Origin: a virus
DNA length: 35,741 nt
Strand: one strand, 5' to 3'
IMG/VR virus record: IMGVR_UViG_3300030329_001774
Span: 1 to 35,741 of that record
A program made the position numbers and the translations under genes. The notes under the pieces were generated by a model, which was not told the origin of the DNA, made no database searches, and worked only from the letters and a program-made list of their open reading frames with translations. Below, in pieces: positions 15,003 through 22,700 of this stretch (position 1 is its first letter; each line of letters starts with the position of its first letter).

Positions 15003-15206
15003 ATGACAGTAACTACTGAATATGGGAAACAAAATATTTTCCCAATTGAGACTCCAGCTAGAGTCATTCCTAACTACCCTACAAATATTAATCCTATTAT
15101 GACAAACGAAGCAGAAAGATTTAACGGATGGGCAGCTATGATTGGATTCATCGCAGCTATCGGAGCTTACGTTACAACAGGACAAATTATTCCCGGCATA
15201 TTTTAA
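15003..15206 (+). CDS. hli: High-light-inducible protein (Hli), thylakoid chlorophyll-binding type
   Basis: A one-helix relative of light-harvesting proteins that binds pigment and protects photosystem II under stress; phages carry it to support host energy supply. 67 aa. The C-terminal half has the family pattern: E38, N41, then AAMIGF, a helix of about 20 residues and the typical end TTGQIIPGIF. At the place where most members have Arg (NGR) this protein has Trp43 (NGW). The first 30 residues are a hydrophilic lead rich in Pro and Asn. The stop overlaps the next gene's ATG, and psbA lies 0.4 kb downstream. Confidence 0.93.
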   Translation: MTVTTEYGKQNIFPIETPARVIPNYPTNINPIMTNEAERFNGWAAMIGFIAAIGAYVTTGQIIPGIF

Positions 15207-15568
15207 TGAAGAAAATTCTTTTAACAGTAGCAGCAGCTACAATATCATCACCAGTATTGGCTGGTCCTTACGTTAACGTAGAGACTAACGCTTCTTATTC
15301 TGGATCTGATTATCAATCTAGAGCAACAGATTTACATGTTGGTTACGAAAATAGTCTTGGTTCCTTTGACTGGTATGTACAAGGAGGTAAGACAATCAAT
15401 TCTGTTGATGGATCTGATTCTAATTCCAATTTTTCTGGTAAATTTGGTGGCTCAGTAGCCGCAACAAAAAGACTAGGTATTTATGGTGAAGTAGCTTTTT
15501 CTAACATATTTGATGAAGAAACATCTAACACCTATAATACTAAACTTGGTACAAAATTTTCGTTTTAA
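15206..15568 (+). CDS. Secreted small protein with outer-membrane-barrel features, 120 aa
   Basis: I chose ATG 15206 (overlapping the hli stop, TAATG), because it begins a textbook signal peptide: KK, a hydrophobic core, and Ala-containing cleavage after residue 19 (PVLA before GPYVN). An ATG at 15128 in the same frame lies inside hli. The mature part of about 100 residues alternates polar and hydrophobic positions in short strands (for example DWYVQGGK, LGIYGEVAFS) and ends Lys-Phe-Ser-Phe, the terminal-Phe signature of outer-membrane barrels. Four to eight strands would be a minimal barrel or a barrel fragment. No catalytic motif is seen. Function unknown; encoded between hli and psbA. Confidence 0.75.
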   Translation: MKKILLTVAAATISSPVLAGPYVNVETNASYSGSDYQSRATDLHVGYENSLGSFDWYVQGGKTINSVDGSDSNSNFSGKFGGSVAATKRLGIYGEVAFSNIFDEETSNTYNTKLGTKFSF

Positions 15569-15573
15569 TTTAA

Positions 15574-16650
15574 ATGGCAACAATTACTCTTCAAGACCAA
15601 CAAACTGATTGGAAGAGTTTCTGTGAATGGGTTACAAGCACCAACAACCGAATTTACGTCGGTTGGTTTGGTGTACTCATGATACCCGCACTTTTAACCG
15701 CAGCAACTTGTTTTATTATTGCCTTCATCGCTGCTCCCCCTGTGGACATTGATGGCATACGTGAACCAGTAGCAGGATCTCTTTTATATGGCAACAACAT
15801 CATCTCAGGAGCAGTGGTCCCCAGCTCCAACGCCATCGGATTGCACTTCTACCCAATCTGGGAAGCAGCAAACCTCGACGAATGGCTCTACAATGGTGGA
15901 CCTTATCAACTCATCGTATTCCATTTTCTCATCGGTATCTCAGCTTACATGGGACGCCAATGGGAACTTAGTTATAGACTAGGAATGCGACCATGGATAG
16001 CAGTAGCATATTCAGCACCAGTATCTGCAGCAGCAGCTGTGTTTCTCGTTTACCCGTTTGGGCAAGGGAGTTTCTCTGATGGTATGCCTCTTGGTATTTC
16101 TGGTACTTTTAACTTTATGTTCGTATTCCAAGCCGAACACAATATCCTTATGCATCCGTTCCATATGCTCGGTGTTGCAGGGGTATTTGGTGGAGCTTTA
16201 TTCGCTGCTATGCATGGAAGTCTCGTTACATCTTCACTCATTAAAGAGACTACTGATCTTGAGTCACAAAATTATGGCTACAAGTTTGGTCAAGAAGAAG
16301 AGACTTATAATATCGTTGCAGCTCATGGTTACTTCGGTAGATTAATTTTTCAATATGCTTCTTTTAATAATAGCCGTGCTTTACATTTTTTTCTCGGTGT
16401 TTGGCCCGTGGTTGGCATATGGCTCACAAGTATGGGTATTTGTACCATGGCTTTCAACCTTAACGGATTTAACTTTAACCAATCCATTGTTGATTCCAAC
16501 AGTAAAATCATTCCTACTTGGGCAGATGTTCTAAACAGAGCTAACCTAGGTATGGAAGTAATGCACGAAAGAAATGCACATAATTTTCCTCTTGATTTAG
16601 CATCTGCTGAATCTACTGAGGTTGCATTAACATCTCCTTCACTAGGATAA
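15574..16650 (+). CDS. psbA: Photosystem II reaction-centre protein D1
   Basis: Core subunit of photosystem II, damaged by light and replaced during infection so photosynthesis can power phage growth. 358 aa, full length. Numbering runs one less than plant D1: Tyr-Z is Y160, with manganese and P680 region residues D169, E188, H189 and H197, non-haem iron ligands H214 and H271, and the manganese-binding end H331, E332, H336, D341 and A343. A C-terminal extension of 15 residues after A343 would be removed by the host CtpA protease. Q129 corresponds to Gln130 of the D1:1 form rather than Glu. By eye the bases are more GC-rich than in the structural genes, as expected for a gene of host origin. 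Confidence 0.99.
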   Translation: MATITLQDQQTDWKSFCEWVTSTNNRIYVGWFGVLMIPALLTAATCFIIAFIAAPPVDIDGIREPVAGSLLYGNNIISGAVVPSSNAIGLHFYPIWEAANLDEWLYNGGPYQLIVFHFLIGISAYMGRQWELSYRLGMRPWIAVAYSAPVSAAAAVFLVYPFGQGSFSDGMPLGISGTFNFMFVFQAEHNILMHPFHMLGVAGVFGGALFAAMHGSLVTSSLIKETTDLESQNYGYKFGQEEETYNIVAAHGYFGRLIFQYASFNNSRALHFFLGVWPVVGIWLTSMGICTMAFNLNGFNFNQSIVDSNSKIIPTWADVLNRANLGMEVMHERNAHNFPLDLASAESTEVALTSPSLG

Positions 16651-16651
16651 C

Positions 16652-16722
16652 AGCCACGTCCGTTCATCCTTAACGGGACGCATGCAATCTGACCACGGAA
16701 CGGGGGTCAGGTACTGAGGTAA
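16652..16722 (+). ncRNA. Putative glutamine riboswitch (Downstream-peptide / glutamine-II type)
   Basis: Directly after psbA and before a 33-residue ORF. A first hairpin pairs CGTCCGTT (16657-16664) with AACGGGACG (16672-16680, one bulged G), with CGTTCATCC at 16661-16669; a second pairs CTGACC (16689-16694) with GGTCAG (16705-16710), enclosing ACGGAACGGGGG. CGTTCAYCC followed by GGGACG and ACGGAACGG is what I remember of the glutamine-binding Downstream-peptide RNA, known upstream of short ORFs in marine Synechococcus, Prochlorococcus and their phages. The ribosome site TGAGGT (16715-16720) lies at its 3' edge, so ligand binding could control translation. Identified from memory of the consensus; not searched. 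Confidence 0.7.
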
Positions 16723-16725
16723 ATT

Positions 16726-16827
16726 ATGACTCAAGTAGAACTTCAAGCTCGACTCAAAGAGCAAAAAGATTTTAAAAGAGAATCTTTACTTATGTATCGT
16801 GGCGTAGAATACAAAAAAACTAAATAG
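16726..16827 (+). CDS. 33-residue peptide controlled by the riboswitch-like leader
   Basis: ATG 16726 has a ribosome site TGAGGT five bases upstream. The peptide has a helical Gln/Leu/Lys/Glu half and a C-terminal LLMYRGVEYKKTK. The Tyr-Arg-Gly-x-x-Tyr pattern recalls the short cyanobacterial DUF4278-type proteins, which typically carry a YRG-x-x-Y core, but similarity over so few residues is weak. Its place behind a putative glutamine sensor suggests a role in nitrogen response, perhaps an inhibitor of host nitrogen enzymes or a signalling peptide; that is inference from context only. Confidence 0.65.
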   Translation: MTQVELQARLKEQKDFKRESLLMYRGVEYKKTK

Positions 16828-16832
16828 TATTC

Positions 16833-16897
16833 TAATGTGCGTAACCACATTAAACTATTATGTCTCCCGTAGCGAAACTGCGGGAGTTCAATTTCTT
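16833..16897 (+). terminator. Two tandem hairpins, second resembling an intrinsic terminator
   Basis: The first hairpin pairs TAATGTG (16833-16839) with CACATTA (16846-16852), seven perfect pairs and a loop of six. The second pairs CTCCCGTAG (16864-16872) with CTGCGGGAG (16878-16886), nine pairs with one G-U and loop CGAAA, followed by TTCAATTTCTT. The U-run is imperfect, so this may be a terminator, an RNA-stabilising stem or a processing site between the peptide gene and the next ORF. Confidence 0.65.
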
Positions 16898-16908
16898 AAT
16901 AATTAACA

Positions 16909-17460
16909 ATGCCTTTTACTAACAACACAACTTACGGAACAACTGCCTATTCAACTGGTACGTTCTATGATCAAAGCATTATTGTAGCGAATGATGGATC
17001 TGATTTATCATCCAATACTTTAGCAACTCAATCTGCACTTACTATTAAGTTAGGTGGATATGAAAGAGTCATAGGTAAGTATATTTTATGGTATGATTCA
17101 ACTAATACTAACGAACTTAAATTTATCGTTAGAACTGTAGCTCAATCTGATGGAACAACAGCTGTAGCAAGTACTATTTATACACAGGCAATTGCTAGTG
17201 TACTAGAATCTACTTCAGCTGCTACTTGTGCAGCTACTGCATTAGAATCATCAGGTACATCTTCTACAGATGGAGCCGGTGTTGAGCTTGAAGTAGACAT
17301 TGGTGCTGATACTACTGGTACACTACTTACTGTAGACTTTAACGTTCTCAGTACAGCAGCTACTAAAGCAGACCTTGTCTTCGCAGCAAGAAATACAACT
17401 GGAACAGCAGCAGGTACACACCTCTTAGCTGGTTCACACGTATTATATAAGAAGTATTAA
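16909..17460 (+). CDS. Probable virion surface or decoration-type protein, 183 aa
   Basis: It starts at ATG 16909 after the tandem hairpins. The product is Thr/Ala/Ser-rich, nearly all predicted beta by eye, with no signal peptide and no membrane segment. A conserved-looking centre (GGYERVIGKYILWYDST and LELEVDIG-like strands) and the C-terminal HLLAGSHVLYKKY suggest a compact beta-sandwich. Low-charge, Thr-rich proteins beside the capsid gene are often capsid decorations or minor head proteins. I do not recognise a named family, so the role is inference from composition and place. Confidence 0.65.
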   Translation: MPFTNNTTYGTTAYSTGTFYDQSIIVANDGSDLSSNTLATQSALTIKLGGYERVIGKYILWYDSTNTNELKFIVRTVAQSDGTTAVASTIYTQAIASVLESTSAATCAATALESSGTSSTDGAGVELEVDIGADTTGTLLTVDFNVLSTAATKADLVFAARNTTGTAAGTHLLAGSHVLYKKY

Positions 17461-17625
17461 ATTACTTAGAAGAGAGACACCTCAGAGTCGGATCTCTCTT
17501 CACTTGGCTTTTGGCCTCTACGGAGATACCCTTAAGCTGTCTAGACGGTGGGATAGACCACAAATATATAACAAAAAAATTTTCCAAGCTTGGAGAGACT
17601 GTAAACATTATCTCTCTATATAATA
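17461..17625 (+). other. Structured leader before the major capsid gene
   Basis: 165 bases with no convincing ORF but much pairing. GAAGAGAGA (17469-17477) pairs perfectly with TCTCTCTTC (17493-17501) over nine bases with a 15-base loop. GTCTA and TAGAC around 17539-17558 can form a second stem that competes with GTGG/CCAC. A 12-base palindrome TCCAAGCTTGGA lies near 17583-17594, and GAGAGA pairs with TCTCTC just before the ATG. In T7 this position holds the strong gene 10 promoter and an RNase III site; an equivalent is plausible, but no promoter consensus could be established. Confidence 0.5.
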
Positions 17626-18642
17626 ATGGCTAATGCCACACAGTCGGTACTTGGTGCTCTGAATAAAGCTGCTTCTAATACAGCAGGTTCAGTAGCATAT
17701 GATACAAAGTATGCGACTTATTTAAAGCTGTTCTCAGGTGAGCTATTCAAAGCTTATGAGTCAGCAACTATAGCACGTGACACCGTGCAAAGACGTACCT
17801 TGAAGAACGGCAAATCAATGCAGTTTATCTTCACAGGTAGAATGCAAGCGGCTTACCATACTCCCGGCGAACCTATCCTCGGAAGTGGTGATCCTCCAGT
17901 AGCTGAGAAAACTATACAATGCGATGACCTATTAATTAGTTCTGCATTTGTATATGACTTAGACGAAACACTTGCACATTATTCACTTAGATCAGAAATC
18001 TCTGCTAAGATCGGTCATGCTTTGGCTGAAGCTTATGATAAGAAAGTGTTTAGAACTATTGCTTTAGCAGCAAGAGAAGCACATCCTATCACAGCATCAC
18101 CCGGACCAGAACCCGGTGGTACACAGATTGAACTAGGTGCAACTAAGGAATATAACGCACAAGCACTTGTTGATGCTTTCTTTGAAGCAGCTGCAGTTCT
18201 TGACGAAAAAAATCTTCCAAAAACTGGACGTACTGCGATATTAAACCCAAGACAATATTATGCCTTGGTATCACAGGTTTCTTCTAACATCTTAAACAGA
18301 GATTATGGTAACTCACAAGGTAATCTTAACTCTGGTGAAGGTCTAGTTGAAATTGCTGGTATTAATATCAAGCGTTCAAACAACTTACCTTTCCTAGCTG
18401 GTACAGTTAATCCTGTATCTGGTGAGAACAATAGTTACAATGGTGACTTCTCAACTCATTGCGGATTGATCTATCAAAGAGATGCTGCAGGTATTGTAGA
18501 AGCTATTGGACCTCAAGTTCAAGTAACAGGCGGAGACGTTTCTGTTTTATACCAAGGTGATGTACTCGTCGGACGTCTTGCAATGGGAGCAGGAACACTA
18601 AACCCAGCAGGTGCCATCGAATTAACTTCAGCACGTAGCTAA
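17626..18642 (+). CDS. Major capsid protein (T7 gp10A-like)
   Basis: Builds the icosahedral head. 338 aa (T7 gp10A 345). The start resembles T7: Ala/Ser/Gly-rich lead, then YATYLKLFSGELFKAYE corresponding to T7 LALFLKVFGGEVLTAF; SGK-like NGKSMQFIFTGRMQAAYHTPGE aligns with T7 SGKSAQFPVLGRTQAAYLAPGE; the strand FVYDLDETLAHYSLRSE aligns with T7 LIYDIEDAMNHYDVRSE. The HK97-fold core is therefore complete. It lies behind a 165-base folded leader and is followed by two small genes and a strong terminator, matching the high late expression expected of a coat gene. Confidence 0.97.
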   Translation: MANATQSVLGALNKAASNTAGSVAYDTKYATYLKLFSGELFKAYESATIARDTVQRRTLKNGKSMQFIFTGRMQAAYHTPGEPILGSGDPPVAEKTIQCDDLLISSAFVYDLDETLAHYSLRSEISAKIGHALAEAYDKKVFRTIALAAREAHPITASPGPEPGGTQIELGATKEYNAQALVDAFFEAAAVLDEKNLPKTGRTAILNPRQYYALVSQVSSNILNRDYGNSQGNLNSGEGLVEIAGINIKRSNNLPFLAGTVNPVSGENNSYNGDFSTHCGLIYQRDAAGIVEAIGPQVQVTGGDVSVLYQGDVLVGRLAMGAGTLNPAGAIELTSARS

Positions 18643-18644
18643 TT

Positions 18645-18812
18645 ATGTCACTAAATCCCGGAACAAGTGTAACTATAACAAGGGAGAAAGGTCAATCTAA
18701 CTTACTTAGTGGGATTGGTACAGTTGATAAATCAATAACTATCAACCCAGCTACTCCTTTAGAGTATGGGAGAAAGCATCTTAGCCCTGCTAATATAGGA
18801 ACAGTTTCTTAA
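18645..18812 (+). CDS. Small protein of 55 aa after the capsid gene
   Basis: ATG 18645 follows the capsid stop by two bases and the TAA is at 18810-18812. The product is Ser/Thr/Gly/Asn-rich with one basic patch (TREKGQ) and little hydrophobic content. Its place between capsid and terminator suggests a capsid-linked small protein, but nothing more specific can be seen. Confidence 0.6.
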   Translation: MSLNPGTSVTITREKGQSNLLSGIGTVDKSITINPATPLEYGRKHLSPANIGTVS

Positions 18813-18825
18813 CTAATTAAATATT

Positions 18826-19023
18826 ATGGCAGCTCCAACAGCAGTCGGAGAATACGGATCTTGTCAAGGTACAGAGACTCGTATATCTCCTTCAGATACA
18901 AGTGGATCTGGCACACCTTCAGCGGTTGCCTCCACAACAAAAAACTTACGCCTAGCATATGCCACAGTTGGCACTTCAGGTACAGTTGACACTTGTGCAG
19001 TAGTTACAGCTCAATATAACTAA
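18826..19023 (+). CDS. Small Ser/Thr/Ala-rich protein, 65 aa
   Basis: ATG 18826 to TAA 19021-19023, just ahead of the strong terminator. The product has two Cys (residues about 13 and 57), a disordered Ser/Gly/Thr centre and short beta-like stretches (NLRLAYATV, CAVVTAQYN). No membrane segment or signal is seen. It resembles in composition the 183-aa protein upstream of the capsid gene, so it may be another small virion component. No family is recognised. Confidence 0.6.
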   Translation: MAAPTAVGEYGSCQGTETRISPSDTSGSGTPSAVASTTKNLRLAYATVGTSGTVDTCAVVTAQYN

Positions 19024-19031
19024 GCACACAT

Positions 19032-19061
19032 AAGGGGGGTTTCACGACCTCCCTTTTTTTT
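19032..19061 (+). terminator. Strong intrinsic terminator after the capsid block (T7 T-phi position)
   Basis: AAGGGGGGT (19032-19040) pairs with ACCTCCCTT (19047-19055), nine pairs with one G-U, loop TTCACG, followed by eight T in a row. It lies between the capsid-associated genes and tail tube A, the same place as the T7 late terminator T-phi between genes 10 and 11. It should lower transcription of tail genes relative to coat protein. Confidence 0.93.
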
Positions 19062-19079
19062 ATTCATAAATCTTAACCT

Positions 19080-19712
19080 ATGACTACCACAACTACAACA
19101 CTCGATACCGAACTATCCGCAGTAAACTCAATCTTGGGTAGCATAGGTCAGTCTCCTATATCTCAATTAGACTTTACTAATCCAGAAATATCATTTGTAT
19201 ATAACTTATTAAAAGAATCTAATCAAGATGTACAAAGTGAAGGATGGACTTTTAATATAGAATATCATATAAAAAATACTAGCAAAACTAGTGACAATAA
19301 ATTTATAATTCCATCAGATGTTATGCGTATAGACATGACAGATGAGTGGGATAAAACTAGAGACTTTGTAAGAAGAAAAGATTCGGATGGATTATGGAAA
19401 GTATATGATAGAGTTAATCATACATTTGAATTTCCGGATGATGATTATTTTCATTTTAATTATGTACGATTGTTAGAATTTGAAGATATACCTGCACCAT
19501 TCCAAAGGTATATAATATATAAAGCTTGCGGTAGAGCCGCAGTACAATTAGTTTCCAACGCTGACTTACAAACAATGATGGCTACTTTTGAGACTCAATC
19601 TAGAGCAGCGTGTATGGAATATGAATGCAATCAAGGTGACCATAACTTTATGGGATGGCCAGATGAATCAGCATATCAATCTTATAAACCTTATAATGCA
19701 CTAAGACGTTAA
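19080..19712 (+). CDS. Tail tubular protein A (T7 gp11-like)
   Basis: Forms the ring between portal and tail nozzle. 210 aa (T7 gp11 196). It starts with a Thr-rich lead, then a helix pattern ELSAVNSILGSIGQSPIS that matches the N-terminal ELEAVNQILASIGE-type pattern of the T7 family, a WTFN motif, the DVMRIDM strand, and a C-terminal helical part with YIIYKACGRAAVQLV. It is the first gene after the terminator. Its stop overlaps the tail tube B ATG (TAATG), so the two tail proteins are coupled. Confidence 0.93.
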   Translation: MTTTTTTLDTELSAVNSILGSIGQSPISQLDFTNPEISFVYNLLKESNQDVQSEGWTFNIEYHIKNTSKTSDNKFIIPSDVMRIDMTDEWDKTRDFVRRKDSDGLWKVYDRVNHTFEFPDDDYFHFNYVRLLEFEDIPAPFQRYIIYKACGRAAVQLVSNADLQTMMATFETQSRAACMEYECNQGDHNFMGWPDESAYQSYKPYNALRR

Positions 19713-22700
19713 TGGCAAGTGTTACACAAAAAATACCTAGTTACGTATTAGGTATGTCTACACAACCCGACGAAAAAAAAGTTCCGGGTCAAGTAGTAGA
19801 CTTAGTTAATGGCGTTCCTGATGTTGTAAGACAACTTATAAAACGTCCGGGAAGTCAATTAGTTAGTGCAATATCTCCTTCTACTGCATCACATACTAAA
19901 TGGTTTAACATTTATACAGATGATGATGAACAATATATTGGTCAAGTAGGAGCAGATGGAGCAATTATTATATGGAGATGTAGTGACGGAGCAATTATAC
20001 CAGTAGATTATGCAAATATTACTGGAACAAATAAAGCTACTTATTTAGATAATCAAAGTTTATCAGATGAAAAATCTTCTGATATACAGGTTATGACTAT
20101 TAATGAAACAACATTCTTTGTTAATAGAAGAAAAAATGTAGCAATGAAAACTACATCTGCTGACAAATCGCCTCCTCAATTAAATGAAGCATTTATATCT
20201 TTAGATACTATATCTTATGGTAAACAATATGCTTTAGATATTTATGATCCTACAAGTAATGAAACTTTTACACATACTAGAGCTACAGGTTTAGCTGTTG
20301 CTACTGTTGATGATTCTTCGGATTATAGTGGAACAAGTAATGGTGATTGTAAAGGAGCAGGTCGAGAAGTTGTTAATGTAAATGCTGGTAAAGGTATAGG
20401 TTCAACTTCACCACCTACCACAACTGCATTGACAGGGACGTATGTACGATCAGGTACTACTGTAACTGCAACAGTTACTAATCATGGTTATTCAGTTGGT
20501 GAATCCGTTGTAATTGATTTTACAAGCGGTGGAGCTGCAGATGGTACATTTACTGTCACTTCAGCAGCTGATGCTAATACCTTTACTATTACTCATGGTT
20601 CTTCTGGTACAATATCAACCAGCAATTTAAGTATACCAAAAGGTAGAAGTAACCTTAGATATGAAATAGATACACGTTGTACACCTCAACCTACAGGTAC
20701 AGTAGATGATAGTTATACATATCATGATACTTATCAAACTTATGTAAAACTACAGTTTGGTGGAGAAGGATGGACAACAGATGATACACATCAACATACA
20801 TCTAGTAAAGGTGTAACAACAACAACTACTGTTAAAAGTCATGTTAATGTGGTTTCTAGAGCTAATGTAGCTATGGTACGTCCAGCTCCTACATCATCTA
20901 GTGCCGATGAACATGTGTCTTCCGGTGGTATACTAGGTGATTTAAAAACAGCTATAGATGCAATAAGTGGACATGGAATTACAGCTACAATTTGTGGAAA
21001 TGGTCTTCATTTATATCGAGCAACTGCTTTTGGTGTTACATCACCAGAAAAACAATTAATGACTGTTACTACAACTGAAGCTAATAATATAGCTGACTTA
21101 CCTAGAGTATGTCGTCATGGTTATACAGTACGTATTGTTAATAGTGGTGAAGATATGGATGATTATTATCTTCGTTTCCAAGCTGAAGGTGTAACAGCCG
21201 ATATTGTACAACAAGGTACTTATGCTAGATCAAGTAATACTGTTACTGTAACTACATCAGAAGCTCATGGATTAGCTAATGGAAGTCAAGTTATTTTAGA
21301 TTTTACAAGTGGAGACGCTTCAGATAACTTTTATACTATTGCAAGTGTACCTAGTTCTACTACATTTACAGTTACAGATGCTTCATCTGGTACAATTAGT
21401 GCTGGAGAAACAGTTACAATCCATCCCTGTCGCTTCGGAGAGGGCGTGTGGGAAGAGGTAGCAGCTCCTAATATAACAACTACCTTTGATAACGATACTA
21501 TGCCTCTGAGCCTTACCAGAGTGCTTCCTAGTACACAGCATACTATTGCTACCTCAGCTGTTAATACAAGTAATGAACAAATTACAATTACTAGTCATGG
21601 TTTATCTACAGGTGATGCAGTTTTATATGACAATGGTGGAAGTACAGCTTTAGCAGGTTTAGTTGATGATACTATTTATTATGTAATTAAAGCTAGTGAT
21701 GATAATATAGCGTTAGCTTCTAATCTTACAAATGCTAATGCTGGTGTTGCTATAAACCTTACAGGTACAGGAAACAATGCACAGACTTTGACTCACGGGT
21801 ATTTTAGTATTAATGGAGGATCTAACACACATTATGGTAATGGTGCATTTCAGTTTAATTACCCAGATTGGGGTAAACGTGATGTAGGTGATGATATAAC
21901 AAACCCTGAACCATCGTTTGTAGGTTATCCAATTCAAAAGATGTTGTTCTTTAGAAATAGAATAGCTTTATTAAGTGGTGAAAATATTATTCTTTCACGA
22001 GTAAATGATTTCTATAATTTTTGGGTAAAAACTGCGATGGCAATTTCTAACGCAGACCCTATTGACTTACAATCTAGTTCTACTTTTCCGACTAAATTAT
22101 CTGATGCTGTTGAAACTCCGGGTGGTTTAGTTGTATTTAGTGCTAGTGAACAATTCTTATTAAGTTCTGGAGCAGAAGCTTTGCTTACTCCTGAAACAGC
22201 TAAGATTACATATGTTTCTTCTTATGCATTTAATTTAGATAGTAATCCTATTTCTTTAGGTACTACTATAGGATTTTTAAATAGTACAGCACGAGAAGCT
22301 CGATTTTATGAATTAGCTGAAGTATCAACTAGACAAGAACCTACAATTATAGAACAGAGTAAAATTATTGCAGAACTATTTCCACAAAATCTAACGAGTG
22401 CAACTGTTTCTACAGAAAATAACCTTTTACTATTTGCTGTAGATAGTACTTTACATACTGCAACTAATGAAGTATGGGGTTATAAATGGTATGAAGCTGG
22501 AAATCAACGTGCTCAATCTGCATGGTTTAGATGGACATTACCTAACAATGTTGTCTTTCATACAATGATGGATGACAATTATTATCTAATATTAAATACA
22601 GGTTCTACATATACATTAGAAAAATTTGACATAAAATTATCTTCAGCTACACCTATGTTAGGTACAGCTCCAGATGAAACTAGAGTACATTTAGATACTA

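Noticed and set aside
15128-15205. Upstream ATG that would extend the secreted barrel-like protein into hli
   Set aside because: The extension would hide a perfect signal peptide starting at 15206, which also overlaps the hli stop as TAATG.
16652-16722. tRNA-like pairing after psbA (a GTTCATCC stretch resembles a T loop)
   Set aside because: No acceptor stem, anticodon arm or CCA-adjacent pairing can be drawn; the two-hairpin layout and the downstream short ORF fit a riboswitch better.
16840-17580. Shared ACCACA-A-TAT strings before the 16909 and 17626 genes, considered as a phage promoter motif
   Set aside because: Only two loose matches at different distances from the genes, no shared match elsewhere, and no match to the T7 or Syn5 promoter sequences I know.
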